Source: Acidocella sp.
Lineage (GTDB): Bacteria > Pseudomonadota > Alphaproteobacteria > Acetobacterales > Acetobacteraceae
Assembly: GCA_029077775.1 (NCBI GenBank)
Contig: JAQNCU010000067.1
Span: 1 to 10,955, forward strand
Reading direction: 5' to 3'
Length of the DNA stretch: 10,955 nt
Position 1 is the first letter of the stretch; each line of letters begins with the position of its first letter. Below the pieces are notes generated by a model. That model was not told the origin of the DNA. It searched no databases and saw only the letters and a list, made by a program, of their open reading frames with translations. This document shows, one piece after another, positions 1-7,578 of this stretch. The position numbers and the translations under genes were made by a program.

Positions 1-1721
1 TCCCTGACCTGACCGTCCCGCCCCGGGCCATCGGCGGTTTCCACCAGGGCTTCGGCGATCCGTTCAAAGTCGCGGACAGGCACTTCCTCCGACAGGAGCC
101 CCTGCAGCACCTGGCGGATCAGGCCAACGGGAAGATTGGTCCGCAGATCCTCGGCCAGCCGGGGTGTGGTCTCAGCAAGGCGGGAGATCAGCCCCTCGAC
201 CTGCGGACGGCCGAGCAATTCAGCGCCGTTGCGCTTCAGGATTTCGGCGAAATGGGTGGCGATGGCCGATGGCGCGTCCACCACGGTATAGCCCATGTCC
301 TCGGCGGTCGGGATCGCGCTTTGCGGGATCCAGCTCGCGGACTGGCCGAAAGCGGGGTCTTTGACCGGACGGCCGACGGTTAGAGGTTCGGTGACCATGG
401 GGCCCTCGATTGCCAGCCACTGGCCGGGCCAAGCCTCGCCGCCGCCAATGGCCGCACCGCGTAGGGTAAAGCGATAGCCATGCGCCGGGAGCTCCGAGGA
501 ATCCCGGATATGCACGGCGGGCACCAGAAAGCCCATGGCGCGGCCATAACGCTGGCGCACGGCGGTCAGGCGGTTGAGCAGACGCCCCTCACCCGGGCCG
601 ACCAGCGGCGCCAGTGCGAAGCCAATATTCATGCCCAGCGGGTCCACGCCGGTGACATCGATAAGGGAGTCGGCTTTGACCTCTGCCGGGCCAGCACCGG
701 CGGGCGGGGTGCCCGCTGCGATGGCGGCGTCCTCAGCGATGGCCGCGCGTGACAGCCGCCAGGCCGAGATGCCGAGTGCTGCCGCCAGGATGAGGAACGG
801 GATATGCGCCATTTGCGGCACCAGCCCGATGGCCCCCATGATCGCCGCGGCAATGGCCAGTGCCTGCGGATAACGCGCCAACTGGGATTTGATCTGCTGG
901 CCGATATCCTCGCCTGTGGCCACGCGGGTTACGACCAGACCGGCGGCGACCGAGATGGTGAGCGAGGGGATCTGCGCTGCGAGACCGTCACCCACGGTCA
1001 GCAGCGTGAAGGTGCGGGCGGCGTCTGCCAAAGGCAGGCCATCCTGCAGCGTGCCGATGACCAAGCCGCCCAGCATGTTCACCACCAGGATGATCATGGC
1101 GGCGACGACATCGCCGCGAACGAATTTGCTGGCACCATCCATCGCGCCGAAAAAATCCGCCTCACGGCGCAGCGCGTCGCGCCGGCGTTCAGCGGCTTGC
1201 GGCGAGAGGATGCCCGCGTTGATCTCGGCGTCGATCGCCATTTGGCGGCCCGGCAATGAATCCAGCATGAAGCGCGCCGAGACCTCGGCGACGCGGCTGG
1301 CGCCTTTTGTCACGACCACGAAATTGATGATGATGAGGATGACGAAAATGATACCGCCGACGACGTAATTGCCGCCGACCGCGAATTCACCGAAGGATTC
1401 GATAACGCGCCCGGCGGCGCCGGGGCCCGTGAAGCCGTTCAGAAGAATGGCCCGCGCGGTGGCGACGTTCAGCGCCAGACGCATCAGCGTGGTGGCAAGC
1501 AGGACCGAGGGAAAGGACGAGAATTCCGACGGTGAAGGGATGTAAAGGCTGGCGCCGAGGATCACGAGACCTGCGGAGATGTTGAGCGCGAAGAGAAACG
1601 AGATCGCGGCTGGCGGCAGTGGCACCACCAGCATCACCAGCACCAACAGAATGACGATGGGGCCGGAGAGCTGGGTGGCGCTGAGGGCGCCGGGGCGGCC
1701 CATGGTGGCGGCGTCAGCCAT
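1..1721 (-). CDS. flhA: Flagellar type III export gate protein FlhA (3' end outside window)
   Basis: FlhA forms the inner-membrane and cytoplasmic ring of the flagellar export gate and docks export substrates and chaperones. The frame is open from the ATG at 1721 to the left edge (573 codons), and the C-terminal ~120 residues of a usual ~690 are missing. Residues 22-60 and 112-138 are hydrophobic membrane segments. The family signature is at about 146-170 (EVSARF, LDSLPGRQM, IDAEINAG), followed by DGASKFVRGD at 195-204, whose final Asp matches the conserved Asp208 of enteric FlhA. More membrane segments follow at about 205-225, 243-265 and 282-330. The soluble domain contains the conserved block HFAEILKRNGAELLGRPQV. 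The start overlaps the fliQ stop by 8 bases (1714-1721), so translation is probably coupled. No frameshift was seen in the stretch read. Confidence 0.97.
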   Translation of the reverse strand, partial: MADAATMGRPGALSATQLSGPIVILLVLVMLVVPLPPAAISFLFALNISAGLVILGASLYIPSPSEFSSFPSVLLATTLMRLALNVATARAILLNGFTGPGAAGRVIESFGEFAVGGNYVVGGIIFVILIIINFVVVTKGASRVAEVSARFMLDSLPGRQMAIDAEINAGILSPQAAERRRDALRREADFFGAMDGASKFVRGDVVAAMIILVVNMLGGLVIGTLQDGLPLADAARTFTLLTVGDGLAAQIPSLTISVAAGLVVTRVATGEDIGQQIKSQLARYPQALAIAAAIMGAIGLVPQMAHIPFLILAAALGISAWRLSRAAIAEDAAIAAGTPPAGAGPAEVKADSLIDVTGVDPLGMNIGFALAPLVGPGEGRLLNRLTAVRQRYGRAMGFLVPAVHIRDSSELPAHGYRFTLRGAAIGGGEAWPGQWLAIEGPMVTEPLTVGRPVKDPAFGQSASWIPQSAIPTAEDMGYTVVDAPSAIATHFAEILKRNGAELLGRPQVEGLISRLAETTPRLAEDLRTNLPVGLIRQVLQGLLSEEVPVRDFERIAEALVETADGPGRDGQVR

Positions 1722-1977
1722 GCAGCAGCCCCGGGATGGCGAGCAATAGCCGGGTGGTGAAATGCTCGACCCCGCCGATCATCAACGGACCCGCGGCACC
1801 GGTGAGCAGCGCCATGCCGGTTAGCTTCAACACGAACGGGATCGAGGCTTCACGCACCTGCGTCGCGGTTTGCAAAACGCCCGCCGCGAGGCCGATGATC
1901 AGCATGACCAGCAGCACGGGCCCGGCAAGTTCGGCAAAGGCTATCCATGCATCCAAGGAAATTGCCGATGCGGTCAT
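1714..1977 (-). CDS. fliQ: Flagellar export gate membrane protein FliQ
   Basis: The 87-residue product has the usual FliQ length (about 89). FliQ is a two-helix hairpin that packs around FliP/FliR in the export-gate core. Hydrophobic helices lie at about residues 16-35 and 48-70, joined by the hallmark linker LQTATQVREASIPF (compare LQAATQINEMTLSF in enteric FliQ). The ATG at 1977 overlaps the upstream fliM-fliN stop by 4 bases (ATGA), and the stop overlaps the flhA start by 8 bases. fliP and fliR, its obligate partners, are not in this window. Confidence 0.95.
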   Translation of the reverse strand: MTASAISLDAWIAFAELAGPVLLVMLIIGLAAGVLQTATQVREASIPFVLKLTGMALLTGAAGPLMIGGVEHFTTRLLLAIPGLLHG

Positions 1978-2390
1978 GCCGCATCTTCATTGTCGGCCAG
2001 GGCGTCATCGGCCAGCGCCGTGACACGGATCCCGTAACGGTCGTTGGTGACCGCGACGACCTCACCGAAGGCCAGCTTCTGGCCATTCGCGAAGATGGTG
2101 AGCGGCTCGCCGACCATCTGCTCCAGCACGACGATCTGCCCGTGGCGAAGCTGCCGCAGGTCTTTGACCGTGATTTGGGTGCGGCCCAGCTCCACCGTGA
2201 GACCGACCTGCACCCGGTCAAGAAGATGCCGCGCAGACAGCGCCAGATGTCCGCGCGGCAATGCCTGCAGACGCTCAAGCTCGACCCGTTCCGCGGCGCG
2301 GCCGGAGTTGCTGGATTGGGTCTGGTCGGTCTGATCTGGTCTTTGGTTGAGTTTATCGTCGGCTCGCTGATCCGTTTTTTGGTCTGACAT
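1974..2390 (-). CDS. fliN: Possible separately initiated FliN from an internal start
   Basis: Met307 of the fused frame is an ATG at 2390. Starting there gives a 138-residue protein, almost exactly the usual FliN length (137 in E. coli). An AGGAG core lies 8 bases upstream. The product has a polar N-terminal region followed by the single SpoA domain, as in free FliN. FliN forms the base of the C-ring, usually at a higher copy number than FliM, and helps dock the export ATPase through FliH. A second start would restore that excess. The site may instead be an inactive remnant of an ancestral separate fliN. Start and ribosome-binding site are seen; use is inferred. Confidence 0.55.
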   Translation of the reverse strand: MSDQKTDQRADDKLNQRPDQTDQTQSSNSGRAAERVELERLQALPRGHLALSARHLLDRVQVGLTVELGRTQITVKDLRQLRHGQIVVLEQMVGEPLTIFANGQKLAFGEVVAVTNDRYGIRVTALADDALADNEDAA

Positions 2391-3308
2391 CGCATCGTCT
2401 CCTGAAATTTTGTGCTGATCGGGGGCAGGCGGGTCCCTGGCGATCACGCGGCAGCAGATTTGGCCGTCGGTCTGCCCGTAATCAGCGCGGAACAGATCAA
2501 CCCCACCGGCCACGGCGATCACCTCGGAGCCGAGACAAAAGGGCAGCACCATGCCAGGGGCCAACGCGTCAAACACCGCGAGTGGGACGCTGGCGCGCAC
2601 AAGATCAAAAGACAGGGTCACCGGGGTCGTTTCGGTGAGAGACTCGATTGCGGTGATCCATCCGGCATCGGTGCCATGCTGGCCGAGCAGACCAGATTGA
2701 CCGGCGACTTTGACCTCCAGCGGTTCAAACCCGGCATAGGGCGCGATGATTTTGATGGTGCCTGACCCCAGGGCGGAATCAAAAATGCCGGTGACGACGA
2801 TCATCCAATCCTGACCATCGGCAATAGCCAACATACCGGTGGCACTTTCATAGGCGATCGGCTTTAATGATAAATGGACCAGGCTGCTGAGCGATTCCGC
2901 AAGCGTGGTCAATGAGAGATCGATCATTTGTTTGGCGATGCGGGTTTCCATGACGGATAACTCATAGCGTTCAAACGGATGCGGCGCGGTGGCACCGCAG
3001 ATTGCGTCCACCACCGCGCCGATAAGGTCGCCGTCGACCACCAGCAGCATCCGGCCACGTAGCGGGGCGAGTTCCGCGACGCCGGCGAGCATGACATCCG
3101 GAAGCGAGGACATGGCCGATTCATGGCTCATGACGCCATTGATGCAGCTTAATAGCTGGACCGAGCTGCGTGTCCGCTGAAACAAGGCGAAGGCGATCTG
3201 GCGCATGAAGCGGTCCGACAGCGTTTCCATAAGCAGGGAGCGCAGCTGCGGCGCACGCATCGAGTCCAGCAGGTCGAGCGGCTCGGCATCGGTGATATCA
3301 TCAAGCAT
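1974..3308 (-). CDS. fliM: FliM-FliN fusion: flagellar motor switch / C-ring protein
   Basis: This is one uninterrupted 444-residue frame. Residues 1-306 align with FliM along its length: an N-terminal segment, the middle domain (MLLVVDGDLIGAVVDAICGA at about 87-106, family pattern FVVxxxLIxxVVDxxFGG), then a weak SpoA domain at about 215-300 ending DYGQTDGQICCRV, where FliM normally ends. Residues 307-340 are a polar Gln/Asp-rich linker. Residues 362-433 are a clear FliN SpoA domain (VGLTVELGRTQITVKDL, GEPLTIFANGQKLAFGEVV). Together they form the C-ring, which receives phospho-CheY and transmits switching to FliG. Two features are degenerate: the N-terminal CheY-binding motif (AEPLDLLD instead of EIDALL) and the GGxG motif (CGAT at 104-107). 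The start overlaps fliK by 8 bases. The fusion itself is seen directly; whether the long product is made is inferred. Confidence 0.93.
   Translation of the reverse strand: MLDDITDAEPLDLLDSMRAPQLRSLLMETLSDRFMRQIAFALFQRTRSSVQLLSCINGVMSHESAMSSLPDVMLAGVAELAPLRGRMLLVVDGDLIGAVVDAICGATAPHPFERYELSVMETRIAKQMIDLSLTTLAESLSSLVHLSLKPIAYESATGMLAIADGQDWMIVVTGIFDSALGSGTIKIIAPYAGFEPLEVKVAGQSGLLGQHGTDAGWITAIESLTETTPVTLSFDLVRASVPLAVFDALAPGMVLPFCLGSEVIAVAGGVDLFRADYGQTDGQICCRVIARDPPAPDQHKISGDDAMSDQKTDQRADDKLNQRPDQTDQTQSSNSGRAAERVELERLQALPRGHLALSARHLLDRVQVGLTVELGRTQITVKDLRQLRHGQIVVLEQMVGEPLTIFANGQKLAFGEVVAVTNDRYGIRVTALADDALADNEDAA
2398..2405 (-). promoter_or_regulatory. Internal Shine-Dalgarno for fliN
   Basis: On the minus strand the bases read TCAGGAGA, with the AGGAG core at 2399-2403 and 8 bases to the ATG at 2390. 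It lies inside the fused fliM-fliN frame, exactly at the junction between the FliM-like and FliN-like parts. Neighbouring starts in this operon have weaker sites, so this one stands out. Confidence 0.6.
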
Positions 3309-5049
3309 ACGCGCTTAGACCCTTCGGCCGGCCGGGTTGCGTGCGGGGTGTTGATTGCTGCGGCTGGTCCTGCGGCGTGACGGGCTGGTTGGCGGACTGG
3401 CCCGAGGATTGGCCGAAGGATTGGCCAGAGGGTTGGCCGCCATATTGCCCCGCCAATTGGCCGCCGATCTGCGCGTCGCCGAGTGCCAACCCGGCATTTG
3501 CCATCGCGTGGCGCAGGCCGTCCATGCCGGTTGCCAGCATTTGCGCGGTCTGTGCGATAGCGGGCACGAACAGCAGATTGACCTGCCCCGATTGTCCGAG
3601 ACCGAGATGGACCGCGAGTGTGCCAAGACCCGGGGGGTCCAGCCGCAGGATGATGCTGTTTTGCCCGCTATGATGCAGGGCGGTGACTGCGGCGGCGAGC
3701 GATGCCGGTGCGAGGGTGACGGGGGGCGCGTTTTGCGAAGATGGCTGGCTGTTAATGGGGGTGCTGGTGACGGGGGAGCTGGTGATGGTGGCATTCGTGA
3801 TCAAGGAGCCAGCGCCGGTGGGGGTGCCCATGGGCGTGGATGCAAGGGACAAGATGGGCGCTGCGTGACCAGCGGTGATGGCGGATACTGCCGTTGATGG
3901 GCTGGATGCTGCCGTGGTCTCCCGCCGGGTGAGGCGCGCGGTAATGGCGCCTTGTGTGCTGTTGTTTAGGTCGTTGTTTACGTCGTTGTTGAGGCTATTG
4001 TTGGGGCCATGGTCGGTGCCATGGGTGGTGGCGGTTGCGGAGACCGTGAGGGTCAAAGCGGCAGCGCCGGCCGGCGCTGATATTGTGGGAGATGTGGGTA
4101 CCGGGGTGGGTACCGGGGGGGGTACTGGGGTGGGTACTGGGGCGGGTGCCGGGTGTGCGGTGATGCCCGTGGCCGCGATATGCCCGCTTATCGATGGCGT
4201 GATCGTCTGGGAGGCTTTTGATGATTGCGATGCCGCCGCATCCCGCGATACCGCGTGCGCGGCCATGTCATTGACCGCTCCCGTGGTGGCGGCGTTCATG
4301 GCCACGCCGCCGGTTGTGTCAGGCGCTGGCGGAGCGGGATTTTCACCTGGGGCCAATGACCGCGTGTTTTCGCTGGAGGTTTGGGTGCCAGTCGGCGGCC
4401 CGTGGTCGGTGTGCGCGGAAGCGCGCGGCGTTACATCAGGATGATTGGTTGCGGACCGGGCGGATGCAGCCTGGACCGGGACGGTGGGGCTGCCTGATAT
4501 AGCCGGGCTGCCAATTTTGCCTGCGCCCGCATGTGGCGGGGCTGGTTGCCCCGCCACACCCAGCAGCATTGAGGCAAAAGGGCTTAGCGCCGTGGGGTCA
4601 ATGCGTTTATGGTCAAAGGCTGGTGGCGACGAGTGTGTTGAGGGTGCAAGGTGCGACGAAATTGTGGTTGCGTCAGATTTTGGGTTGACGGTCGCTTCAC
4701 TGTCGGGCGCGCCAAGCACCAGGGCGGCAGGAATTTTGGTGGCTTTGTCATCGCGCGCGATTTGTGCGTCGCGCGCATCGAATTGGGCAGTCTCGGCGGC
4801 TGTGTTGATGTGCGCTTCGATGGCAGCCTTGCGGGCATCGGCCACGGCGGCGGACCAGATGGTGTCGGGTTTTGTGGCACTTGGTGCCGTGACGCTCTGC
4901 GATGATGCGTCGGGCGGCGACATGCTTGGTGATGCCATGCCGAATGATACCGTACCGGACGATGAAAGGCTTGCCGATGGCGGCGTTTGTGCGGGTGCTT
5001 GTTGCAGCACTGTGTTCACAGATAAGGTTGTGTTGCTGATTGAAGGCAT
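3301..5049 (-). CDS. fliK: Flagellar hook-length control protein FliK
   Basis: FliK is secreted as a molecular ruler and, through its C-terminal domain, switches the export gate from hook to filament substrates. The 582-residue product is long compared with 375 in E. coli FliK. Most of residues 1-450 is low-complexity Ala/Pro/Ser/Thr, as expected for a ruler, with a VPTP-type Pro/Val repeat at about 300-318 and an Asn/Asp-rich stretch (NNSLNNDVNNDLNN) soon after. The globular hook domain is at about 450-530, recognised by IILRLDPPGLGTLAVHL. A Gln/Gly-rich tail of about 50 residues follows (GGQPSGQSFGQSSGQSANQ). The start shares one base with the fliG stop (TGATG), and the stop overlaps the fliM start by 8 bases. 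Identification rests on the C-terminal domain and position; the N-terminal part is not alignable. Confidence 0.9.
   Translation of the reverse strand: MPSISNTTLSVNTVLQQAPAQTPPSASLSSSGTVSFGMASPSMSPPDASSQSVTAPSATKPDTIWSAAVADARKAAIEAHINTAAETAQFDARDAQIARDDKATKIPAALVLGAPDSEATVNPKSDATTISSHLAPSTHSSPPAFDHKRIDPTALSPFASMLLGVAGQPAPPHAGAGKIGSPAISGSPTVPVQAASARSATNHPDVTPRASAHTDHGPPTGTQTSSENTRSLAPGENPAPPAPDTTGGVAMNAATTGAVNDMAAHAVSRDAAASQSSKASQTITPSISGHIAATGITAHPAPAPVPTPVPPPVPTPVPTSPTISAPAGAAALTLTVSATATTHGTDHGPNNSLNNDVNNDLNNSTQGAITARLTRRETTAASSPSTAVSAITAGHAAPILSLASTPMGTPTGAGSLITNATITSSPVTSTPINSQPSSQNAPPVTLAPASLAAAVTALHHSGQNSIILRLDPPGLGTLAVHLGLGQSGQVNLLFVPAIAQTAQMLATGMDGLRHAMANAGLALGDAQIGGQLAGQYGGQPSGQSFGQSSGQSANQPVTPQDQPQQSTPRTQPGRPKGLSAYA
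3388..3466. repeat. Degenerate tandem repeat encoding the FliK Gln/Gly tail
   Basis: On the plus strand the unit TTGGCC plus a purine-rich GAAGGA-like part recurs about every 12-15 bases, at 3389-3466. On the coding strand it gives GQSSGQS-like residues in the FliK C-terminal tail. The pattern suggests local duplication by slippage. Confidence 0.6.
4096..4153. repeat. G-rich short tandem repeat inside fliK
   Basis: The plus strand carries repeated units of the form GGGTACYGGGG (starts near 4096, 4108, 4120, 4132 and 4144) with many runs of three or more G. In fliK it encodes Pro/Val/Thr repeats at residues about 300-318. The G-rich strand is the template strand for fliK. Confidence 0.75.
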
Positions 5050-6071
5050 CAGACCATCTCCTCGGTTGAGCTGATCGAGATGCGCCCCTCGCTGGCAAGA
5101 CGCAGGGCGACCTCGACAATTTCGCCTTGCGCGATGAGTGCATCTGCGCGCCGCATCGGCGGGCCGCTGCGCAATTCTTCCTTGAGGATCTCGACCTGCC
5201 GAGCCGAAAGATTCTGAAAAAACTTACCGCGCAACGTGTCGTCGACCACCCGCAGGGCCGGGGCCAGGCGATCTGCGGGAACCTCACGCAGCATTATTTG
5301 CAAGGAGCGATCCGGCAGTTTGATGAGATCGGAGAATGTAAACAGGTTTTCACGGATTTTTTCGGCCGTCGTGGCGTCCCGTGCGTCGATGGCACTTAGC
5401 ACCATCTCTGACATCCCGATTTGTAAATGGTTCAATATTTCTGCGGTCTGCTTCGCGCCACCGAGATTGGCGACGCGCCGTGCGTCCCCGGCGGAGTTGC
5501 TCATGACCTCCTCCAGCATCTCCCGCAGCTCAACCACCGCTCCGGGAGAGACGACATCGAGTGTCGAGAAGCGATACAAAGCCTCCGCCGCCAGGCTCTC
5601 GGGCAGGAAGGCGAGTAACGAGGCGCCGATTTCATGTGAAATATGCGCCAGAAGAAGGGCGATGGTCTGCGGCCGCTCATGCTCCATCTGCATCGCGAGG
5701 CTGCGCGCATCAGCATTGGGCGGGAGATAGAAGGTAGATTTCCTTTCGCTTCGCGCCAGCCGGTCGAGAATTTCCCGTGCCTGCGTCTCACCCAAAGCAG
5801 TGACCAGAACGCGGTTGAGAAATTTCATGCCATCACCGCCGACGCCGGTGACCCCAAGGTCATTGGCAAAGGCGATCATTACATCCTCACGCTGGGCGGG
5901 CGCCATGGGTCTTAGGCTGGTCATGGCCGCGGAAATCCGGGCGACAGCGGTTTCGTCCATCTCGCGCAGCACCGCGGCGGCGGTATCCTCGCCAAGTTCC
6001 CGCAGAACCATGGCGGCACGCTCAGACCCTGAGAGCTGTGGCGCGGCGATTTGCTTCACGGTCTCATTCAT
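5049..6071 (-). CDS. fliG: Flagellar motor switch protein FliG
   Basis: FliG is the rotor protein that links the FliF ring to FliM and interacts with the stator to make torque. The product has 340 residues, about the usual length. The N-terminal domain (about 14-105, from SERAAMVLRELGED) binds FliF. The middle domain has an EHPQ-like motif, here ERPQTIALLLAHI, with Arg for the common His. The C-terminal domain carries the torque-helix charges: LRGKF, ILKEEL (Glu-Glu where E. coli has Asp-Asp) and PPMRRAD, in the positions of Arg281, Asp288/289 and Arg297. I chose the ATG at 6071: it gives the normal N-terminus and overlaps the fliF stop by 8 bases. The frame stays open upstream to 6290, but that part lies inside fliF. 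The stop shares a base with the fliK start. Confidence 0.96.
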   Translation of the reverse strand: MNETVKQIAAPQLSGSERAAMVLRELGEDTAAAVLREMDETAVARISAAMTSLRPMAPAQREDVMIAFANDLGVTGVGGDGMKFLNRVLVTALGETQAREILDRLARSERKSTFYLPPNADARSLAMQMEHERPQTIALLLAHISHEIGASLLAFLPESLAAEALYRFSTLDVVSPGAVVELREMLEEVMSNSAGDARRVANLGGAKQTAEILNHLQIGMSEMVLSAIDARDATTAEKIRENLFTFSDLIKLPDRSLQIMLREVPADRLAPALRVVDDTLRGKFFQNLSARQVEILKEELRSGPPMRRADALIAQGEIVEVALRLASEGRISISSTEEMV

Positions 6072-7578
6072 GGTCTTCGGCCCAGTTCTGCAAAAGCTTG
6101 GCAACGCCTGCGATATTCCCGCTGGCGGCATCCCGAAGCTCGCCGAAATCACGCGGCGGCAAAACCATCGGCATCGGCCTTTGCGGTGGCGGGAGCAGAG
6201 ATTGGATATTAATTCCCGCCAGGCGCCGCCCGGCCGGTACGGCAAGACCGAACAACAAAGCCGCCGCCGCCAATAATTCAAGCAACGCATGGGTGAGCGG
6301 ATTTACCGCCTGGAGGATGGAGCCCGAGACCACGGCGCTGGGCTGCATATGGAAATTTGCCGAGACAACGGTGACATTGACCTGCGGATAGGCGAAAGCC
6401 CCCGCGATGACGGATTTCACCTGCGCCTGGGTCACACCGTTCATTGCCGCCTGATTAAGTACGACCGAGACGGCGAGCGATTTAACATGCCAATCCGGGT
6501 CTGTGATATCGGCATCGCTTTGGTCGGTCACGAAACGCTGATCGAGGTTGCTGGTATTCTGCGTGGGACCCGCGGGCGCGGGCGTTTGCTTGACAGCACT
6601 CGCGCCGGCCCCGGCGGCGGGTGGGGTGGCGGTGCTGGCCGAGGTCGGTGCCGGGGGTTCGTTTGACAAAGCGCCGGGAATGCCGATGGCCAGGGGTGGC
6701 GTACCCCATTGGGTGGACAGGGCGCTGGTCTGGTGCGCGACGAGATGCGTGGGACCATAAGATATCTGGTGAATATGTTCCCGCGTGAAATCTATGTCAG
6801 CGGAGATATCCGTTTGAAAATTTCCAGCACCCACAAGCGGGGTCAGTAATCCATCCAGCCGTGCGCGGGCGCTCGCCTCGACTTCGGCAACCGTGGACAT
6901 CTGCGTGCCGATGGCCATGGCGTTACCCGTTGGGTAAACGGCAATTCCCGCCGTTGTTTCAACCGTGACCTGCGCGGCGCTGAGGCCGGGCACCGCACCG
7001 GCAACAAGATTGGCGATTGCCGGGCCTTGGGTCTGCGCGCTGGTGGCATCGGCGTCGATCACGACCGAGGCTGTTGGCTTTGGTTGATCGCCAAGGAACG
7101 GCGTTTCCCGGGGGATGGCGAGAAACACGTCGGCGCTGCGGATCCCCGCCATGCTCTGGATGGATTGTTGCAAGGATAGTTCGAGCGCCTGCATTGCCAT
7201 TGTTGACTGGGCAAGATCAGAGGCGGTCATGGGGGCGGTTTCAAGCCTGTCCCAGGCGGCCGTAACGTCAGAGCCTGGCACCTGCGCTGTGCCCAATTGC
7301 AGCCGCGCCTGTGCCAGTGATGGGGCTGGCACCAGGATCAGGTTGCCTGCCTCTTGCAACTGATAGGGGATCCCGAGTTTTTGCAGGGCGGCGATGACCT
7401 TGCCGCCATCGGCGGGCGACAGGCCCTCATCAAGCACGGCATAAGGCGGGCCCGACATTTCAAGCCACAAAGCCGCCCCGAGCGAAAGCAGGATGACCGC
7501 CCCGGCCAGCCAAAGCGACTTTGGCAGCCGGGAGGCCTGATCACGGAACTGCGCTAGATATGCACGCCAGGCCAGCAT
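6064..7578 (-). CDS. fliF: Flagellar MS-ring protein FliF
   Basis: FliF forms the inner-membrane MS ring on which the rotor and export gate assemble. The product has 504 residues, slightly shorter than the usual 550-580. Membrane helix 1 is at about residues 21-40 (LWLAGAVILLSLGAALWL). The periplasmic YscJ/FliF ring-building domains follow (about 46-210, including YAVLDEGLSPADGGKVIAAL). An Ala/Pro/Thr-rich low-complexity linker lies at about 310-350. Membrane helix 2 is at about 429-450, then a cytoplasmic tail ending LRDAASGNIAGVAKLLQNWA, the FliG-binding helix (family pattern VAxxIRNW). The start shares one base with the fliE stop, and the stop overlaps fliG by 8 bases, matching direct contact between the two products. 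Confidence 0.96.
   Translation of the reverse strand: MLAWRAYLAQFRDQASRLPKSLWLAGAVILLSLGAALWLEMSGPPYAVLDEGLSPADGGKVIAALQKLGIPYQLQEAGNLILVPAPSLAQARLQLGTAQVPGSDVTAAWDRLETAPMTASDLAQSTMAMQALELSLQQSIQSMAGIRSADVFLAIPRETPFLGDQPKPTASVVIDADATSAQTQGPAIANLVAGAVPGLSAAQVTVETTAGIAVYPTGNAMAIGTQMSTVAEVEASARARLDGLLTPLVGAGNFQTDISADIDFTREHIHQISYGPTHLVAHQTSALSTQWGTPPLAIGIPGALSNEPPAPTSASTATPPAAGAGASAVKQTPAPAGPTQNTSNLDQRFVTDQSDADITDPDWHVKSLAVSVVLNQAAMNGVTQAQVKSVIAGAFAYPQVNVTVVSANFHMQPSAVVSGSILQAVNPLTHALLELLAAAALLFGLAVPAGRRLAGINIQSLLPPPQRPMPMVLPPRDFGELRDAASGNIAGVAKLLQNWAEDHE

Noticed and set aside
3341..4444. Long plus-strand frames opposite fliK
   Set aside because: Gly/Ala/Val- or Arg-rich mirror images of the low-complexity fliK coding strand, with no starts or domains of their own.
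6072..6290. N-terminal extension of fliG to an ATG at 6290
   Set aside because: It lies inside fliF in another frame, is Arg/Cys-rich and unlike FliG; the ATG at 6071 gives a normal N-terminus and the operon's usual 8-base overlap.
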